A stretch of 64,000 nt of DNA from the NCBI RefSeq assembly GCF_003129465.1, contig NZ_QFFF01000001.1, positions 1,845,501-1,909,500 of the forward strand. Direction: 5' to 3'. The stretch comes from Sphingosinicella humi (GTDB taxonomy: Bacteria; Pseudomonadota; Alphaproteobacteria; Sphingomonadales; Sphingomonadaceae). The position numbers and the translations under genes are program-made. The first letter of the stretch is position 1, and each line of letters begins with the position of its first letter. Below are positions 1-7,511 of this stretch, piece by piece. The notes below the pieces were generated by a model. It saw nothing but the letters and a program-made list of their open reading frames with translations. It made no database searches and was not told the origin of the DNA.

Positions 1-86
1 TTGCCGGGCGTCGGCCGTGACCGCTCCACGGGCCTGAGGGGCTGCCCCGGAGCGTCCAGCTGCATGGCCAGCATCGTTGCGGTCAT
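1..86 (-). CDS. Zinc-type alcohol dehydrogenase, N-terminal fragment (runs off left edge)
   Basis: Only the first 28 codons lie in the window, reading leftward from an ATG at 86-84. The peptide starts MTATMLAMQLDAPGQPLRPV and continues with a VERSRPTPG-like stretch. This matches the opening of AdhA-type zinc-binding alcohol dehydrogenases, and closely resembles the start of the full-length enzyme at 60161-61162 (MQAMQLDAPRKALRLVERPVP). The zinc and NAD domains lie outside the window. It follows the small membrane ORF at 95-241 by 8 bases, so the two are probably co-transcribed. The family call rests on about 28 residues and is moderate. Confidence 0.6.
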   Translation of the reverse strand, partial: MTATMLAMQLDAPGQPLRPVERSRPTPG

Positions 87-94
87 GGGCCCCG

Positions 95-241
95 TTAGGG
101 CGCAGCCATCGCGGCCGCTCCCGGAAAGCCGGCATGCCGAATGTCGGAAGCGCCGAGTTGGCCGATCCGGATCAGGCCCATCACTGCCAGGAGCATCGCG
201 AAGGCGACGGCCAAACGCTCCTTGTCCGCTCTTGTTGCCAT
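95..241 (-). CDS. Small single-pass membrane protein (48 aa), unknown
   Basis: A 48-residue ORF with one hydrophobic segment (about residues 10-28, LAVAFAMLLAVMGLIRIGQL) after a charged N-terminus (MATRADKER). The ATG at 241-239 follows a GGAGA ribosome-binding site about 8 bases upstream, which fixes the start. The stop is 8 bases before the alcohol dehydrogenase fragment, suggesting an operon. No family is recognised. A short membrane protein ahead of a dehydrogenase is plausible, but coding status rests only on the ribosome-binding site, hydrophobic pattern and spacing. Confidence 0.45.
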   Translation of the reverse strand: MATRADKERLAVAFAMLLAVMGLIRIGQLGASDIRHAGFPGAAAMAAP

Positions 242-485
242 CTGCGGGTCTCCTATGCCTTTCGCTCGGGATAAATGACCCTCCCATAGCGCCGACATCC
301 GCAATCCTACCTAATGAACGCAGCGCCGGGGCTTTATGAGCCATGCGCCTGTGCCCGCTCGGCTGAGGAGGCTACGCTCGCCCGGACCTTGGTCGCTAAG
401 GAGATTCCCGGATGGGCGCCCAGGATCAAACATGCGAGTTGTCGCCAGCCAGCGCCGAGCCAACGGCCTTCAAAGGGGACGATAA

Positions 486-908
486 TTGTACTCCAGCATC
501 CTCGTGCCGATTGACCTGGAGGAGCCCAGCTCATGGTCGAAGGCGGCGCCAACGGCGCTCGCGCTGGCTCGCTGCTTCAATGCCCGGCTGACCTTGGCGA
601 CAATTGTCGAGGACAAGGTGGCGGCACGCGCGGCGCAATGGTCATTAATCGCTTACCGGGACCTTCTGTCCTCCGCCCGCGCTCGCCTTGGCGCGCTCGC
701 GGATGAGTTGCGCGGGGCGTCGCCCATGGAAACCCGAGTCGGCACCGGCAACATCAGCGGCGGGATTCTCGACGTGGCAGAGCAGGTCGAAGCCGACATG
801 ATCGTTCTTGCCTCGCATCGCCCGGAGATGCGCGACTGGCTCATTGGAGCGAACGCGTCACGCGTCGTCCGCCACGCCCGTTGCTCGGTGCTGGTGGTGC
901 GGGAATGA
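486..908 (+). CDS. Universal stress protein, UspA family
   Basis: A 140-residue single UspA domain. It begins MYSSILVPIDLEEPSSW, the usual first strand, and ends ARCSVLVVRE, the usual last strand. The start is TTG at 486 with GGGGAC about 5 bases upstream; no ATG gives a full domain. The nucleotide-binding loop is degenerate: where the family has G-x2-G-x9-G, this protein has SHRPEMRDWLIGANAS, with the first glycine pair missing. It may therefore not bind ATP. The P-type ATPase gene follows within 25 bases, so the pair is probably one transcript, and the neighbourhood suggests a low-oxygen or redox-stress role. Confidence 0.85.
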   Translation: MYSSILVPIDLEEPSSWSKAAPTALALARCFNARLTLATIVEDKVAARAAQWSLIAYRDLLSSARARLGALADELRGASPMETRVGTGNISGGILDVAEQVEADMIVLASHRPEMRDWLIGANASRVVRHARCSVLVVRE

Positions 909-930
909 GAGGCTCCCCGGGCCCCCTGTC

Positions 931-3408
931 GTGAAGCGAGGCGTACCTGCAGATCGGGCGCATCTACTCGCAATGCCTCCGAATGAGGGACTTTCCGAAC
1001 AGGAGGCGACGGCATTTCGGAAGCGCTTCGGGAACAACATGATAGCCGAGCAGGCACCTCGGTCGCGAGCGGCGATGGTCCGAGACGCTGCAGGCGATCC
1101 TATGCTGTGGTTCCTGCTGCTGACAAGCGGCCTGTTCGGCCTCTTGGGGCAATATACGGATGCGGCGGTGCTGCTGGTCGCGATCGCGCCATTGACGGGA
1201 ATGGATCTCTATCTCCACCGTCGCACCCAGGCATCGATCGAGGGACTGAGCAGCGTGCTTGCGGGAGAGGCGACCGTCCTGCGCGACGGGGTGCGGGGCC
1301 GGATCGCCGCCGATCAGCTGGTGGCCGGCGACCTCGCCATTGTCGTACCCGGTGAGACCTTTCCAGCCGACGGGGTGATCATTGCCGGCACCGGGCTGCA
1401 GGCGGAGGAGTCCTCCCTGACGGGGGAAGCCTTTCCCGTTGCAAAACATCCGCATCGCGGATCGGCGGCACCCCCCGAGGAAGCGTGGTCCTTCGCCGGC
1501 ACACGGCTCCTGACCGGGGAAGCCCATGTTCGAATCCTGCTGGTCGGCGGCGACACTCTCTACGGTGAGGTCGTAAAGTCGGTCGTCGAGGGTCCTCAGG
1601 GCCGAACGCCTCTTCAGGATGCCGTGGCCCGGCTCGTAAGGATTCTGCTCGCTGCCGCGCTCGCCATCTGCCTCCTGCTCGCTGCGGTGCGGCTGTGGCA
1701 AGGCTTCGGGTGGGTCGATGCCTTCCTCAGCGCCGCCACCCTCGCTGTCGCCGCCATCCCGGAGGAGTTTCCGGTTGTCCTCACCTTTTTCCTCGGCGTC
1801 GGCGTTTACCGGCTCGCCAGGCGAAGAGCGTTGGTGCGCCAAGCCGTCGCCGTCGAGACTATCGGACGCGCATCGGCGATCTGCAGCGACAAGACGGGCA
1901 CCATCACCGAAGGGCGACTTGCGTTCAGCGACGCGGTGCCGGCTACAGCCATGGACGAGAAGTGGCTGATGACGGTCGCCGCCCTTGCTGCGCGAGCTGA
2001 GTCCGGCGATCCGCTCGACTCGGCCATCCTCGAGCGGGCCCCGCCGGCAGGGGCCGGATGGGAGCGAGTGCGCCTATTCCCCTTCACCGAAGATCGCCGC
2101 CGGGAGAGCGCTTTCTGGACAAGGCCCGAAGAGCCGATGCTGGCGGCGATAAAGGGCGCGCCCGAAACGATTCTGGACCTGTGCGACATGAAGACACAGG
2201 AAAGGGACCACTGGCTCGACGTGGTGCGCGGCCTCTCGGCGCAGGGCAAGAAGGTCCTCGGCTGCGGCTGGCTCACTTTCGAGAAAGCGCCGGCGGCGGA
2301 GCCGGAGAGCGGTTTCCGGTTCGCAGGGCTGATCACGGTGACGGACCCGATACGCACTGGCGTCCGCGAAGCGATGGTCGAGGCGCGGCAGGCGGGCATA
2401 CAGGTCGTGATGCTGACGGGTGATCATCTCGAGACGGCGGCTGCGATCGCGAGAGAAGCGGGGCTGGCCGAGGCGCCGGTCCCGATCTCGGGCAATCACC
2501 TTGAGGAAGCGCTCTCGGACTTGGGCGGGGACGAACTGCAGCAATTGAGCGTCGTCGCGCGAGCCAGTCCCACCCAGAAGGTGCTTGTCGTGAAGGCGCT
2601 GCAGCGCTCGGGACGCATCGTCGCGGTCACCGGCGATGGGGTGAACGACGCTCCAGCCCTGCGAGCAGCGGACGTCGGCATCGCTATGGGATTACGCGGG
2701 ACCCGCAGCGCACGGGAAGTCAGCCAGATCGTGCTCATGGACGACAATTTCAGCACGATCGTCGTCGCAATCGCGGAAGGCAGGCAACTCTTCCAGAACC
2801 TCCGGATGAGCTTCGCCTTCCTGCTAATGGTCCATATTCCCCTGGTCGCGACAGCCGCGATCATCCCCTTACTGGGATTTCCGCTGCTCTACCTTCCGGT
2901 CCACATCGTTTGGCTTGAGCTGCTGATCCATCCAGCCGCTATATTGGGCTTTCAGAAACCCGTAGACGACAGTCTCGCGGGGCGAAGTCCAACCCCAGCC
3001 AGCTTTTTCGCCGGATTCGAGTGGGCGGTGATCCTGCTCACCGGCTTGGCCGTCGCTGCGGCGGTACTCACCGTCTTCGTCCTGACAGTGCACGGAGGAG
3101 AAGAAGCTGAACATGCACGTTCGATGGCCTTCGTTACGCTCGTAGTGTCATTGGCGATCCTGCTGCTCACGCTGAGTCGAGGAGGTACTCGCGCGGCATG
3201 GCTGGTGGCACTCTGCGCTTTCGCCTCGGCCTTCGTTTTCATCCGGGTTGAGAGGTTCGCTGCGCTGGCGCATTTGCATGCACTGCAAACGAATGATTGG
3301 GTGGTGGCCCTCCTAGCCGGCATCGTCCCAGGGCTTGGTGCTATCTTTATGTGCTGGAGGCCCGGCCCGGCTCTGACCTCGCCGCACGTCGGATCGTCAC
3401 GTTCTTGA
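931..3408 (+). CDS. Cation-transporting P-type ATPase
   Basis: About 825 residues with a complete P-type ATPase layout: N-terminal cation-ATPase domain (GLSEQEATAFRKRFG), actuator loop (SSLTGEAF, Thr near 164), membrane motif AAIPEEFPVVLTFFLGVG, phosphorylation site CSDKTGTITEG (Asp near 320), KGAPE nucleotide-binding motif, MLTGDH and hinge GDGVNDAP (568-575). Membrane segments follow to the C-terminus. PEEFP replaces the PEGLP of calcium pumps, and the sixth-helix region reads LELLIHP rather than the SERCA-like pattern, so the ion cannot be assigned. The start is uncertain: GTG 931 keeps the usual N-terminal helix, ATG 973 is the alternative. It lies directly downstream of the universal stress gene. 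Confidence 0.88.
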   Translation: MKRGVPADRAHLLAMPPNEGLSEQEATAFRKRFGNNMIAEQAPRSRAAMVRDAAGDPMLWFLLLTSGLFGLLGQYTDAAVLLVAIAPLTGMDLYLHRRTQASIEGLSSVLAGEATVLRDGVRGRIAADQLVAGDLAIVVPGETFPADGVIIAGTGLQAEESSLTGEAFPVAKHPHRGSAAPPEEAWSFAGTRLLTGEAHVRILLVGGDTLYGEVVKSVVEGPQGRTPLQDAVARLVRILLAAALAICLLLAAVRLWQGFGWVDAFLSAATLAVAAIPEEFPVVLTFFLGVGVYRLARRRALVRQAVAVETIGRASAICSDKTGTITEGRLAFSDAVPATAMDEKWLMTVAALAARAESGDPLDSAILERAPPAGAGWERVRLFPFTEDRRRESAFWTRPEEPMLAAIKGAPETILDLCDMKTQERDHWLDVVRGLSAQGKKVLGCGWLTFEKAPAAEPESGFRFAGLITVTDPIRTGVREAMVEARQAGIQVVMLTGDHLETAAAIAREAGLAEAPVPISGNHLEEALSDLGGDELQQLSVVARASPTQKVLVVKALQRSGRIVAVTGDGVNDAPALRAADVGIAMGLRGTRSAREVSQIVLMDDNFSTIVVAIAEGRQLFQNLRMSFAFLLMVHIPLVATAAIIPLLGFPLLYLPVHIVWLELLIHPAAILGFQKPVDDSLAGRSPTPASFFAGFEWAVILLTGLAVAAAVLTVFVLTVHGGEEAEHARSMAFVTLVVSLAILLLTLSRGGTRAAWLVALCAFASAFVFIRVERFAALAHLHALQTNDWVVALLAGIVPGLGAIFMCWRPGPALTSPHVGSSRS

Positions 3409-3487
3409 TGGCTCATGTTGGCTCTAGGGTGCTCACTGAGCAGGAGGCTATTGCGCGACAGTGTCTGTTATCGCTGGCTCAAGGGCA

Positions 3488-3844
3488 TTAATCGGGCGGG
3501 CGGCGGAAATTCGGGTCCTGGAGGGTAAGCATGTAGGCCACAAGCCCATCGACTTCCCGCTCCCGCAAATAGAAGTCCATCTCTCGCGGATAGTTGTGCG
3601 CACCCTCCAGCCAATAGGAGAGCGTCTCCGCTGTGACGCCTTCCTGATTGACGATGACCGGAAAAGGAGGTGCGTTCGAAATCCGCGATATGCCGTAGCG
3701 ACCGACGGCATGGCATTCCGCGCATGATGCCTCAGCAAATGCCCCGCCTTCTACGGCCGTCGCCGATGGCGCCGGCTCCACTGAGGGAAGCGGTTGGCAA
3801 GCTGCCAATAGCAGCGGGAAGCAAAACAGGCTCGCTGGCTTCAA
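3488..3844 (-). CDS. Small c-type cytochrome lipoprotein
   Basis: A 118-residue exported cytochrome c. The start is TTG at 3844, chosen because GGAGG lies 7 bases upstream and it places a lipoprotein signal right at the N-terminus (MKPASLFCFPLLLAAC; lipid-modified Cys16). The haem motif is CAECH at 41-45, and Met89 (PREMDFY) is the likely second axial ligand. The size fits a single-haem class I cytochrome tethered to a membrane facing the periplasm. It is convergent with the P-type ATPase and divergent from the DUF378 gene. It may carry electrons in a low-oxygen respiratory branch, but no partner oxidase is adjacent. Confidence 0.85.
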   Translation of the reverse strand: MKPASLFCFPLLLAACQPLPSVEPAPSATAVEGGAFAEASCAECHAVGRYGISRISNAPPFPVIVNQEGVTAETLSYWLEGAHNYPREMDFYLREREVDGLVAYMLTLQDPNFRRPPD

Positions 3845-3992
3845 GATTTTTCCTCCAATTGTTCCCAGGTCACCATCCGCGGCATGCCATTCTACCAATC
3901 TGAAGCGGGCCTCCATAGCTGTTCGGAACCTGCAGTCTCCAAATGTAATACCGGCGATAGTGCGGGCATCGCACGATTTAAGGAGTGAACCA

Positions 3993-4210
3993 ATGCGCGC
4001 TATTAACGCACTTACGCTTGTGTTGCTGATCGTTGGTGGACTCACTGGGGCCTGGTTGGGCTGTTCGGATTCGACTTGGTCGCGGCTCTCTTTGCCGAAA
4101 TGTCGATATTGAGCCGGATCGTCTATGCGATTGTCGGAGCCTCGGCGCTTTGGCAGCTTATTCCGCTACTCCAAGGCGAGAGGCGCCTGGCGAAAAACCT
4201 AGTCATATAG
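3993..4210 (+). pseudogene. DUF378-family small membrane protein, frameshifted
   Basis: The ATG at 3993 follows AGGAG and gives MRAINALTLVLLIVGGL, the normal opening of DUF378 proteins. The reading frame then slips: the expected Asn-Trp-Gly-Leu-Val continuation reappears only in another frame from 4046 (WGLVGLFGFDLVAALFAEMS) and runs to a stop at 4208-4210 with the usual YAIVGASALWQLIPLLQ tail. Restoring one base near 4044-4045 (AAC in place of AC) repairs the gene. As it stands, translation ends after about 39 codons. It could be a true inactivating deletion or a sequencing error; the intact ribosome-binding site and unmutated remainder suggest the change is recent or artefactual. Confidence 0.8.
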
Positions 4211-4504
4211 GGACGGGGAGAGTGAACGCTGAACCCTCCTTCGTTCGGGGGGGTAGGTGACTTCGCCATTGAAGTGACAGGCGCTCGCAGGCGTCTGTTG
4301 GCCCTGCCTCTGGCACCGCCCTCCAAAGAACCTGTCGCTCGAACATCCGGGTGAAATCCGGGTGAATTGATTTGCGAATGTGCTATATTCTCGGTCTGTT
4401 CCGATGCTTAAACAAGCAAGATCGGTAGAAATCCGTGGATTCTGCTCGTCTTCGCTGCGTTGACATCGCAGGGGGCGCCAATGGCGTCGTCAGAGCCGCG
4501 GCAA

Positions 4505-4556
4505 CGAGATTTCCCAACGATTTGAGTGCCCATTTTTGTCGTCTGCGGGGCACCAC
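4505..4556. repeat. Diverged 52-bp direct repeat, copy 1
   Basis: This segment, with core GAGTGCCCA...TTTGTCG...GGGGCACCA, matches 11709-11760 in the same orientation, differing at about eight positions that all appear to be transitions. No gene is seen between 4211 and 4583 apart from this copy. A promoter-like TTGATT...TATATT lies near 4367-4390, with no clear gene behind it. On the complement, both copies can be read as a similar peptide (GAPQ-T-TK-GTQI-GK), which hints at a relic of a coding sequence such as a transposase, but I do not recognise the family. Confidence 0.7.
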
Positions 4557-4583
4557 TGTTACGAAGCGGGTCCTTGCTCGCGT

Positions 4584-4865
4584 TCATTGTTGCTGAGGCG
4601 CAGTTTGCGCCACGTAGCGTCCGATCAGAATGGCTGCGGGATAAAGGATTACCTCCTCCTCACGAGCATGCGCTGCGAGATTGTCGGCCAAGCGCACATA
4701 ATCCTCGCGTCCGTTGCGCTCAGCGGTGGCGCGAAACCGGGTCAGGGCGTTCCGAATGGCTTCGTGTTCGCGGAGCATCTGAAGCATTTCGCGCTCAAGC
4801 GCGTCCGTCATTGGAAGCACCGTTCGCATTTCCGCCGTCGCCTGTCCTTGAATGAGGCGTATCAA
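4584..4865 (-). CDS. Hemerythrin-like (HHE) small protein
   Basis: About 93 residues carrying part of an HHE helical bundle: REHEAIRNALTRF and NLAAHAREEEVILYPAA resemble the iron-binding helices of bacterial hemerythrin-like proteins. It is shorter than a standard 130-150-residue domain, lacking the first His-containing helix, so diiron binding is doubtful. The TTG start at 4865 overlaps the TGA of the YitT gene (TTGA), which implies translational coupling; internal ATGs at 4829 and 4811 are alternatives. The context (YitT, iron-sulfur repair protein, FNR box) suggests a role in oxygen, nitric oxide or iron stress. It may be a truncated relic. Confidence 0.65.
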   Translation of the reverse strand: MIRLIQGQATAEMRTVLPMTDALEREMLQMLREHEAIRNALTRFRATAERNGREDYVRLADNLAAHAREEEVILYPAAILIGRYVAQTAPQQQ

Positions 4866-5491
4866 TGGCCCGTGTAGCGGCCGGGTTTGTGGAAGACGAT
4901 CAGGACGCCGGCCGCCGCGACGGCGCTCACCACGGAGTAGGCGAACTGTTGCGTCCCCATGTGCAACACGGGCGCCGAGGCGCAGAGAATCAGAGCATCT
5001 CCGATCATCATCGTTCGACCCGCGTTCCAGCCGAACGCTTTGTGCAGAACGAGCGCAAGGATTCCCAGTCCGCCAATGCCGACCTGATGGCGCGCCAGCA
5101 GCAGGAGTCCTACGCCAATCATCGTCCCGCCGACGAGCGCGGCGAAAAGTCCATTCACTTCGCCGATCCGGAACCCGAGTGGCGCCGCGATCGCCAGGAC
5201 CATGATCAGGAGATTGGCCGCGACCGCCTTAACGACGAAGGCCTTGCCCATCGACCTGCCTCCAAGCCCCAGAAAGGGGATGTTCAGCAGGGCGAACAGG
5301 ACGCCGACCGACATGGGGAGGAGATAGGATAGCAGGAGCGCGAGCCCCGCCATGCCTCCCGTCACCAGCCCTGCGGCCTGGAGCATGAGGAGCCCCAATA
5401 CGGCCAGGATGCAGCCGGTCAGAACGGCATATATGTCTTCAAACAACGTGTGTCGGAGGGACGCCGTCTGAACGGATTGCTCTACAGTCAT
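4862..5491 (-). CDS. YitT-family membrane protein
   Basis: A 209-residue integral membrane protein with about five or six hydrophobic helices, including the glycine-rich LQAAGLVTGGMAGLALLLSY and RHQVGIGGLGILALVL stretches typical of YitT/DUF161. The C-terminal DUF2179 domain found in longer homologues is absent. The ATG at 5491 (MTVEQSVQTASL) is preferred over upstream ATGs because the preceding sequence is non-hydrophobic and low in coding character. The molecular function of the family is unknown. The gene is divergent from the thioesterase at 5725, with a perfect FNR-type box between them, and is coupled to the HHE protein downstream. Confidence 0.8.
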   Translation of the reverse strand: MTVEQSVQTASLRHTLFEDIYAVLTGCILAVLGLLMLQAAGLVTGGMAGLALLLSYLLPMSVGVLFALLNIPFLGLGGRSMGKAFVVKAVAANLLIMVLAIAAPLGFRIGEVNGLFAALVGGTMIGVGLLLLARHQVGIGGLGILALVLHKAFGWNAGRTMMIGDALILCASAPVLHMGTQQFAYSVVSAVAAAGVLIVFHKPGRYTGH

Positions 5492-5600
5492 GGAGATATG
5501 TGTACCGGATCTACCAGTGCTGCACTGTCGATGAAGGCCCCCGGGCGGCGAATCCGAAAGCTGCCAGCGCGGACGATGGCAGCGTCGGAGGCGAGGAGCT

Positions 5601-5614
5601 TTGATATGCATCAA
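5601..5614. promoter_or_regulatory. FNR/Anr-type box, perfect TTGAT-N4-ATCAA
   Basis: The 14 bases TTGATATGCATCAA are a perfect match to the FNR/FixK consensus and form a full palindrome. The box lies about 110 bases upstream of both divergent genes (YitT at 5491 and thioesterase at 5725), so it could serve either or both. No FNR-like regulator is encoded in the window. Confidence 0.7.
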
Positions 5615-5724
5615 TGACTCGACGATCGGCATCGCGCCTACTGTAGATTTCTCTTCCTGGCACCATGTGGGAGGGCTGTTGGCGACCCATCCCGGCGGCT
5701 GGACGCGGAGGAGTCAAGCCGCTA

Positions 5725-6138
5725 ATGAGAACAAGGTGCAACGGTAGTCGAAGGATGTTTCGTCACCCCATCCAGATCGCAGCCGCCGATATCGACGACA
5801 TGGGCCATGTGAACAACGCGGTGTATCTGCGCTGGGTACAGGAAGCGGTTGTCGGTTATTGGCGTAAGACGGCCCCTGCCGAATCGGTTGCGGCGCATCT
5901 GTGGGTCGCGCTCAAGCACGAGATCAGTTACCGCCGCCCCACATTCCTCAATGACGTGGTCGTGGCCGATGTGGTCGCGGAGCAGGTGAAGGGCGCGCGC
6001 GCCTTCTTCAGCACGATCATCAGGCGAGGCGAGGATGTGCTCGCCGAGGTGAAAAGCTGCTGGTGCTGCCTGGATGCCGCCACCGGCCGCCCGGCGCGCT
6101 TGGCGCAGGCTGTCGTCGCCCGCTTCATTCCCGAGTGA
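5725..6138 (+). CDS. Acyl-CoA thioesterase, hot-dog (4HBT) fold
   Basis: A 137-residue single hot-dog domain. DIDDMGHVNNAVYLRWVQEA is the classical 4HBT active-site segment with the catalytic Asp in DxMGHVNN; HEISYRRPTFLNDVV is the second conserved strand. These enzymes hydrolyse acyl-CoA thioesters in the cytoplasm; the substrate cannot be told from sequence. The ATG at 5725 has GAGGAG about 11 bases upstream, while ATG 5755 begins nearer the domain and has a ribosome-binding site that is too close. It stands alone on the plus strand, downstream of the FNR-type box. Confidence 0.85.
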   Translation: MRTRCNGSRRMFRHPIQIAAADIDDMGHVNNAVYLRWVQEAVVGYWRKTAPAESVAAHLWVALKHEISYRRPTFLNDVVVADVVAEQVKGARAFFSTIIRRGEDVLAEVKSCWCCLDAATGRPARLAQAVVARFIPE

Positions 6139-6239
6139 TGCTGCATTCGCGGTGTGCCAGCCGCCGGAAGGACTGCTCCAACGAGCGTGTGGAAGTGCTC
6201 TGCAGCCGACCCGTATTGCACAGATGAACACGCCCTGAT

Positions 6240-6253
6240 TTGACCTGGATCAT
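6240..6253. promoter_or_regulatory. FNR-type box upstream of the iron-sulfur repair gene
   Basis: TTGACCTGGATCAT matches TTGAT-N4-ATCAA at eight of ten positions and has the CTGG spacer common in Anr/Dnr sites. It lies 63 bases upstream of the GTG at 6316. Control of RIC/YtfE genes by FNR-family regulators is established in other bacteria, which supports the call. Confidence 0.6.
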
Positions 6254-6315
6254 CGCCAAGGGCGCCCTGCCGGTCCCAGACGATGACGCAAGCAGATCAA
6301 TCGAAGGAATCAGCC

Positions 6316-7002
6316 GTGACACATGTCCAAACCATAGAGCCTCTGGGGCAGCGCAATGTCGGCGAGATCGCCGCCAATATGGCAGGAGCGACGGGCGTTT
6401 TCCGGCGTTTCGGGATCGACTTTTGCTGCCATGGCGACGTTCCGCTCGACGAGGCGGCGCAGGCCCGAGGGATCGAAATCGAATTGCTCCACGGGGCGCT
6501 GTTGGAGCTTGACGGCACCGCAGACGCGTCTGCGATACCGGACGGCACGGCGGAGCTGACCGACCATATCGTCGCGCGTTATCACGAGGTCCACCGGCGT
6601 CAGGTTCCGGAGTTGATCATGCTGTCGCGCAGGGTCGAGCAGGTGCATGCCGGAAAGCCGGGAGTTCCGGCGGGGTTGGCTGACGTCCTCCAGCACGCCC
6701 TCGGCGAATTGGAAGTGCATATGAGGAAGGAGGAGCTGATCCTCTTTCCGGCCATGCGCCGGCAAGGCGCCGGACCGCTGGACGGCCCCATCGCACAAAT
6801 GCGCGAGGATCATGTCGATCATGGCGCATTGCTGGAGCGCATGGCCGAACTGACCGGCGACTTCACGGTGCCGGAGGGCGGCTGCGGTACCTGGCGTGCG
6901 CTGTATGCCGGGGCGATGCAGTTCAGGGACGATCTGATCGAGCACATCCACATCGAGAACAATATCCTGTTTCCACGCTTCGAGAGCCGCGCGGCCTCGT
7001 AA
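6316..7002 (+). CDS. ytfE: Iron-sulfur cluster repair di-iron protein (RIC: YtfE/ScdA)
   Basis: A 228-residue protein with the two RIC parts. The N-terminal DUF542 domain carries FRRFGIDFCCHG (two cysteines near 37-38). A C-terminal hemerythrin bundle supplies His and Glu ligands (ARYHEVHRRQ, ELEVHMRKEELILFP, REDHVDHGALL, HIHIENNILFP). RIC proteins restore iron-sulfur clusters after nitric oxide or oxidative damage. GTG 6316 is preferred because AAGGA lies 8 bases upstream and it matches the usual family start; ATG 6283 would add 11 residues. An FNR-type box precedes it. Confidence 0.92.
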   Translation: MTHVQTIEPLGQRNVGEIAANMAGATGVFRRFGIDFCCHGDVPLDEAAQARGIEIELLHGALLELDGTADASAIPDGTAELTDHIVARYHEVHRRQVPELIMLSRRVEQVHAGKPGVPAGLADVLQHALGELEVHMRKEELILFPAMRRQGAGPLDGPIAQMREDHVDHGALLERMAELTGDFTVPEGGCGTWRALYAGAMQFRDDLIEHIHIENNILFPRFESRAAS

Positions 7003-7101
7003 AGCTACCCTGCGCCTCGAGCATTTTTGACTTTGTCGGATTGGCGCCCAAATGGGTGGGCCGGGCACGTTGCTCGGCCCACCATGTCATGGGAGGTCAA
7101 G

Positions 7102-7410
7102 ATGCCCGATACCCTGGCAGTCCCGGATGCTGTGGCGGCGGCCGCCTTCTGGCGGCTTGTCCGTCACCTGCAGCATCGAACGGATGTGCAGAATGTGGAT
7201 ATGATGGGACGGACCGGCTTTTGCCGCAATTGTCTGTCGAAATGGCTGGAGGAAGCCGCCGAGGAGGGCGGCGCATCGCTCGGCAAGGGGACTGCCCGCG
7301 CGGCTGTCTATGGCATGCCGTACGACGACTGGAAGGCCCGTCACCAGACGGACGCGACGCCGGAGCAGCTGGAGCGAATGCAGCAAAGCGTCGCGCGCAA
7401 TCGGGATTGA
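7102..7410 (+). CDS. DUF1244 family protein
   Basis: A 102-residue protein with the DUF1244 signature: FWRLVRHLQHRTDVQNVDMM, GFCRNCLSKWLEEAAEE and VYGMPYDDWKARHQ. The conserved GFCRNC pair could bind metal or undergo thiol chemistry, but the function of the family is unknown. The ATG at 7102 has a strong GGGAGG 6 bases upstream, overriding an earlier in-frame ATG at 7027. The gene is followed by a clear hairpin at 7431-7460, so it ends its own transcript before the sulfur operon. Confidence 0.88.
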   Translation: MPDTLAVPDAVAAAAFWRLVRHLQHRTDVQNVDMMGRTGFCRNCLSKWLEEAAEEGGASLGKGTARAAVYGMPYDDWKARHQTDATPEQLERMQQSVARNRD

Positions 7411-7430
7411 ACGCCCGATTTGATGAAAAC

Positions 7431-7460
7431 GGGGGCTGCTCCGCCTGATCGGCAGCCCCC
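7431..7460 (+). terminator. Rho-independent-like hairpin after DUF1244
   Basis: GGGGGCTGC (7431-7439) pairs with GCAGCCCCC (7452-7460) over a 12-base loop. The following bases are only mildly T-rich (TTGCGCTTCC). Its position between the DUF1244 stop and the BigR operator separates the two transcription units. Confidence 0.7.
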
Positions 7461-7471
7461 TTGCGCTTCCA

Positions 7472-7500
7472 TTAGATGCTACTAAATTAGCATGATCTAA
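7472..7500. promoter_or_regulatory. Palindromic operator upstream of the ArsR/BigR gene
   Basis: ATGCTA (7476-7481) and TAGCAT (7488-7493) form a perfect inverted repeat around CTAAAT, extended by outer TTAGAT and ATCTAA arms. The site is AT-rich against GC-rich surroundings and ends 11 bases before the ATG at 7512. BigR and SqrR bind AT-rich palindromes at their own promoters, so autoregulation is likely. Confidence 0.7.
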
Positions 7501-7511
7501 TGGAGAGTGTA

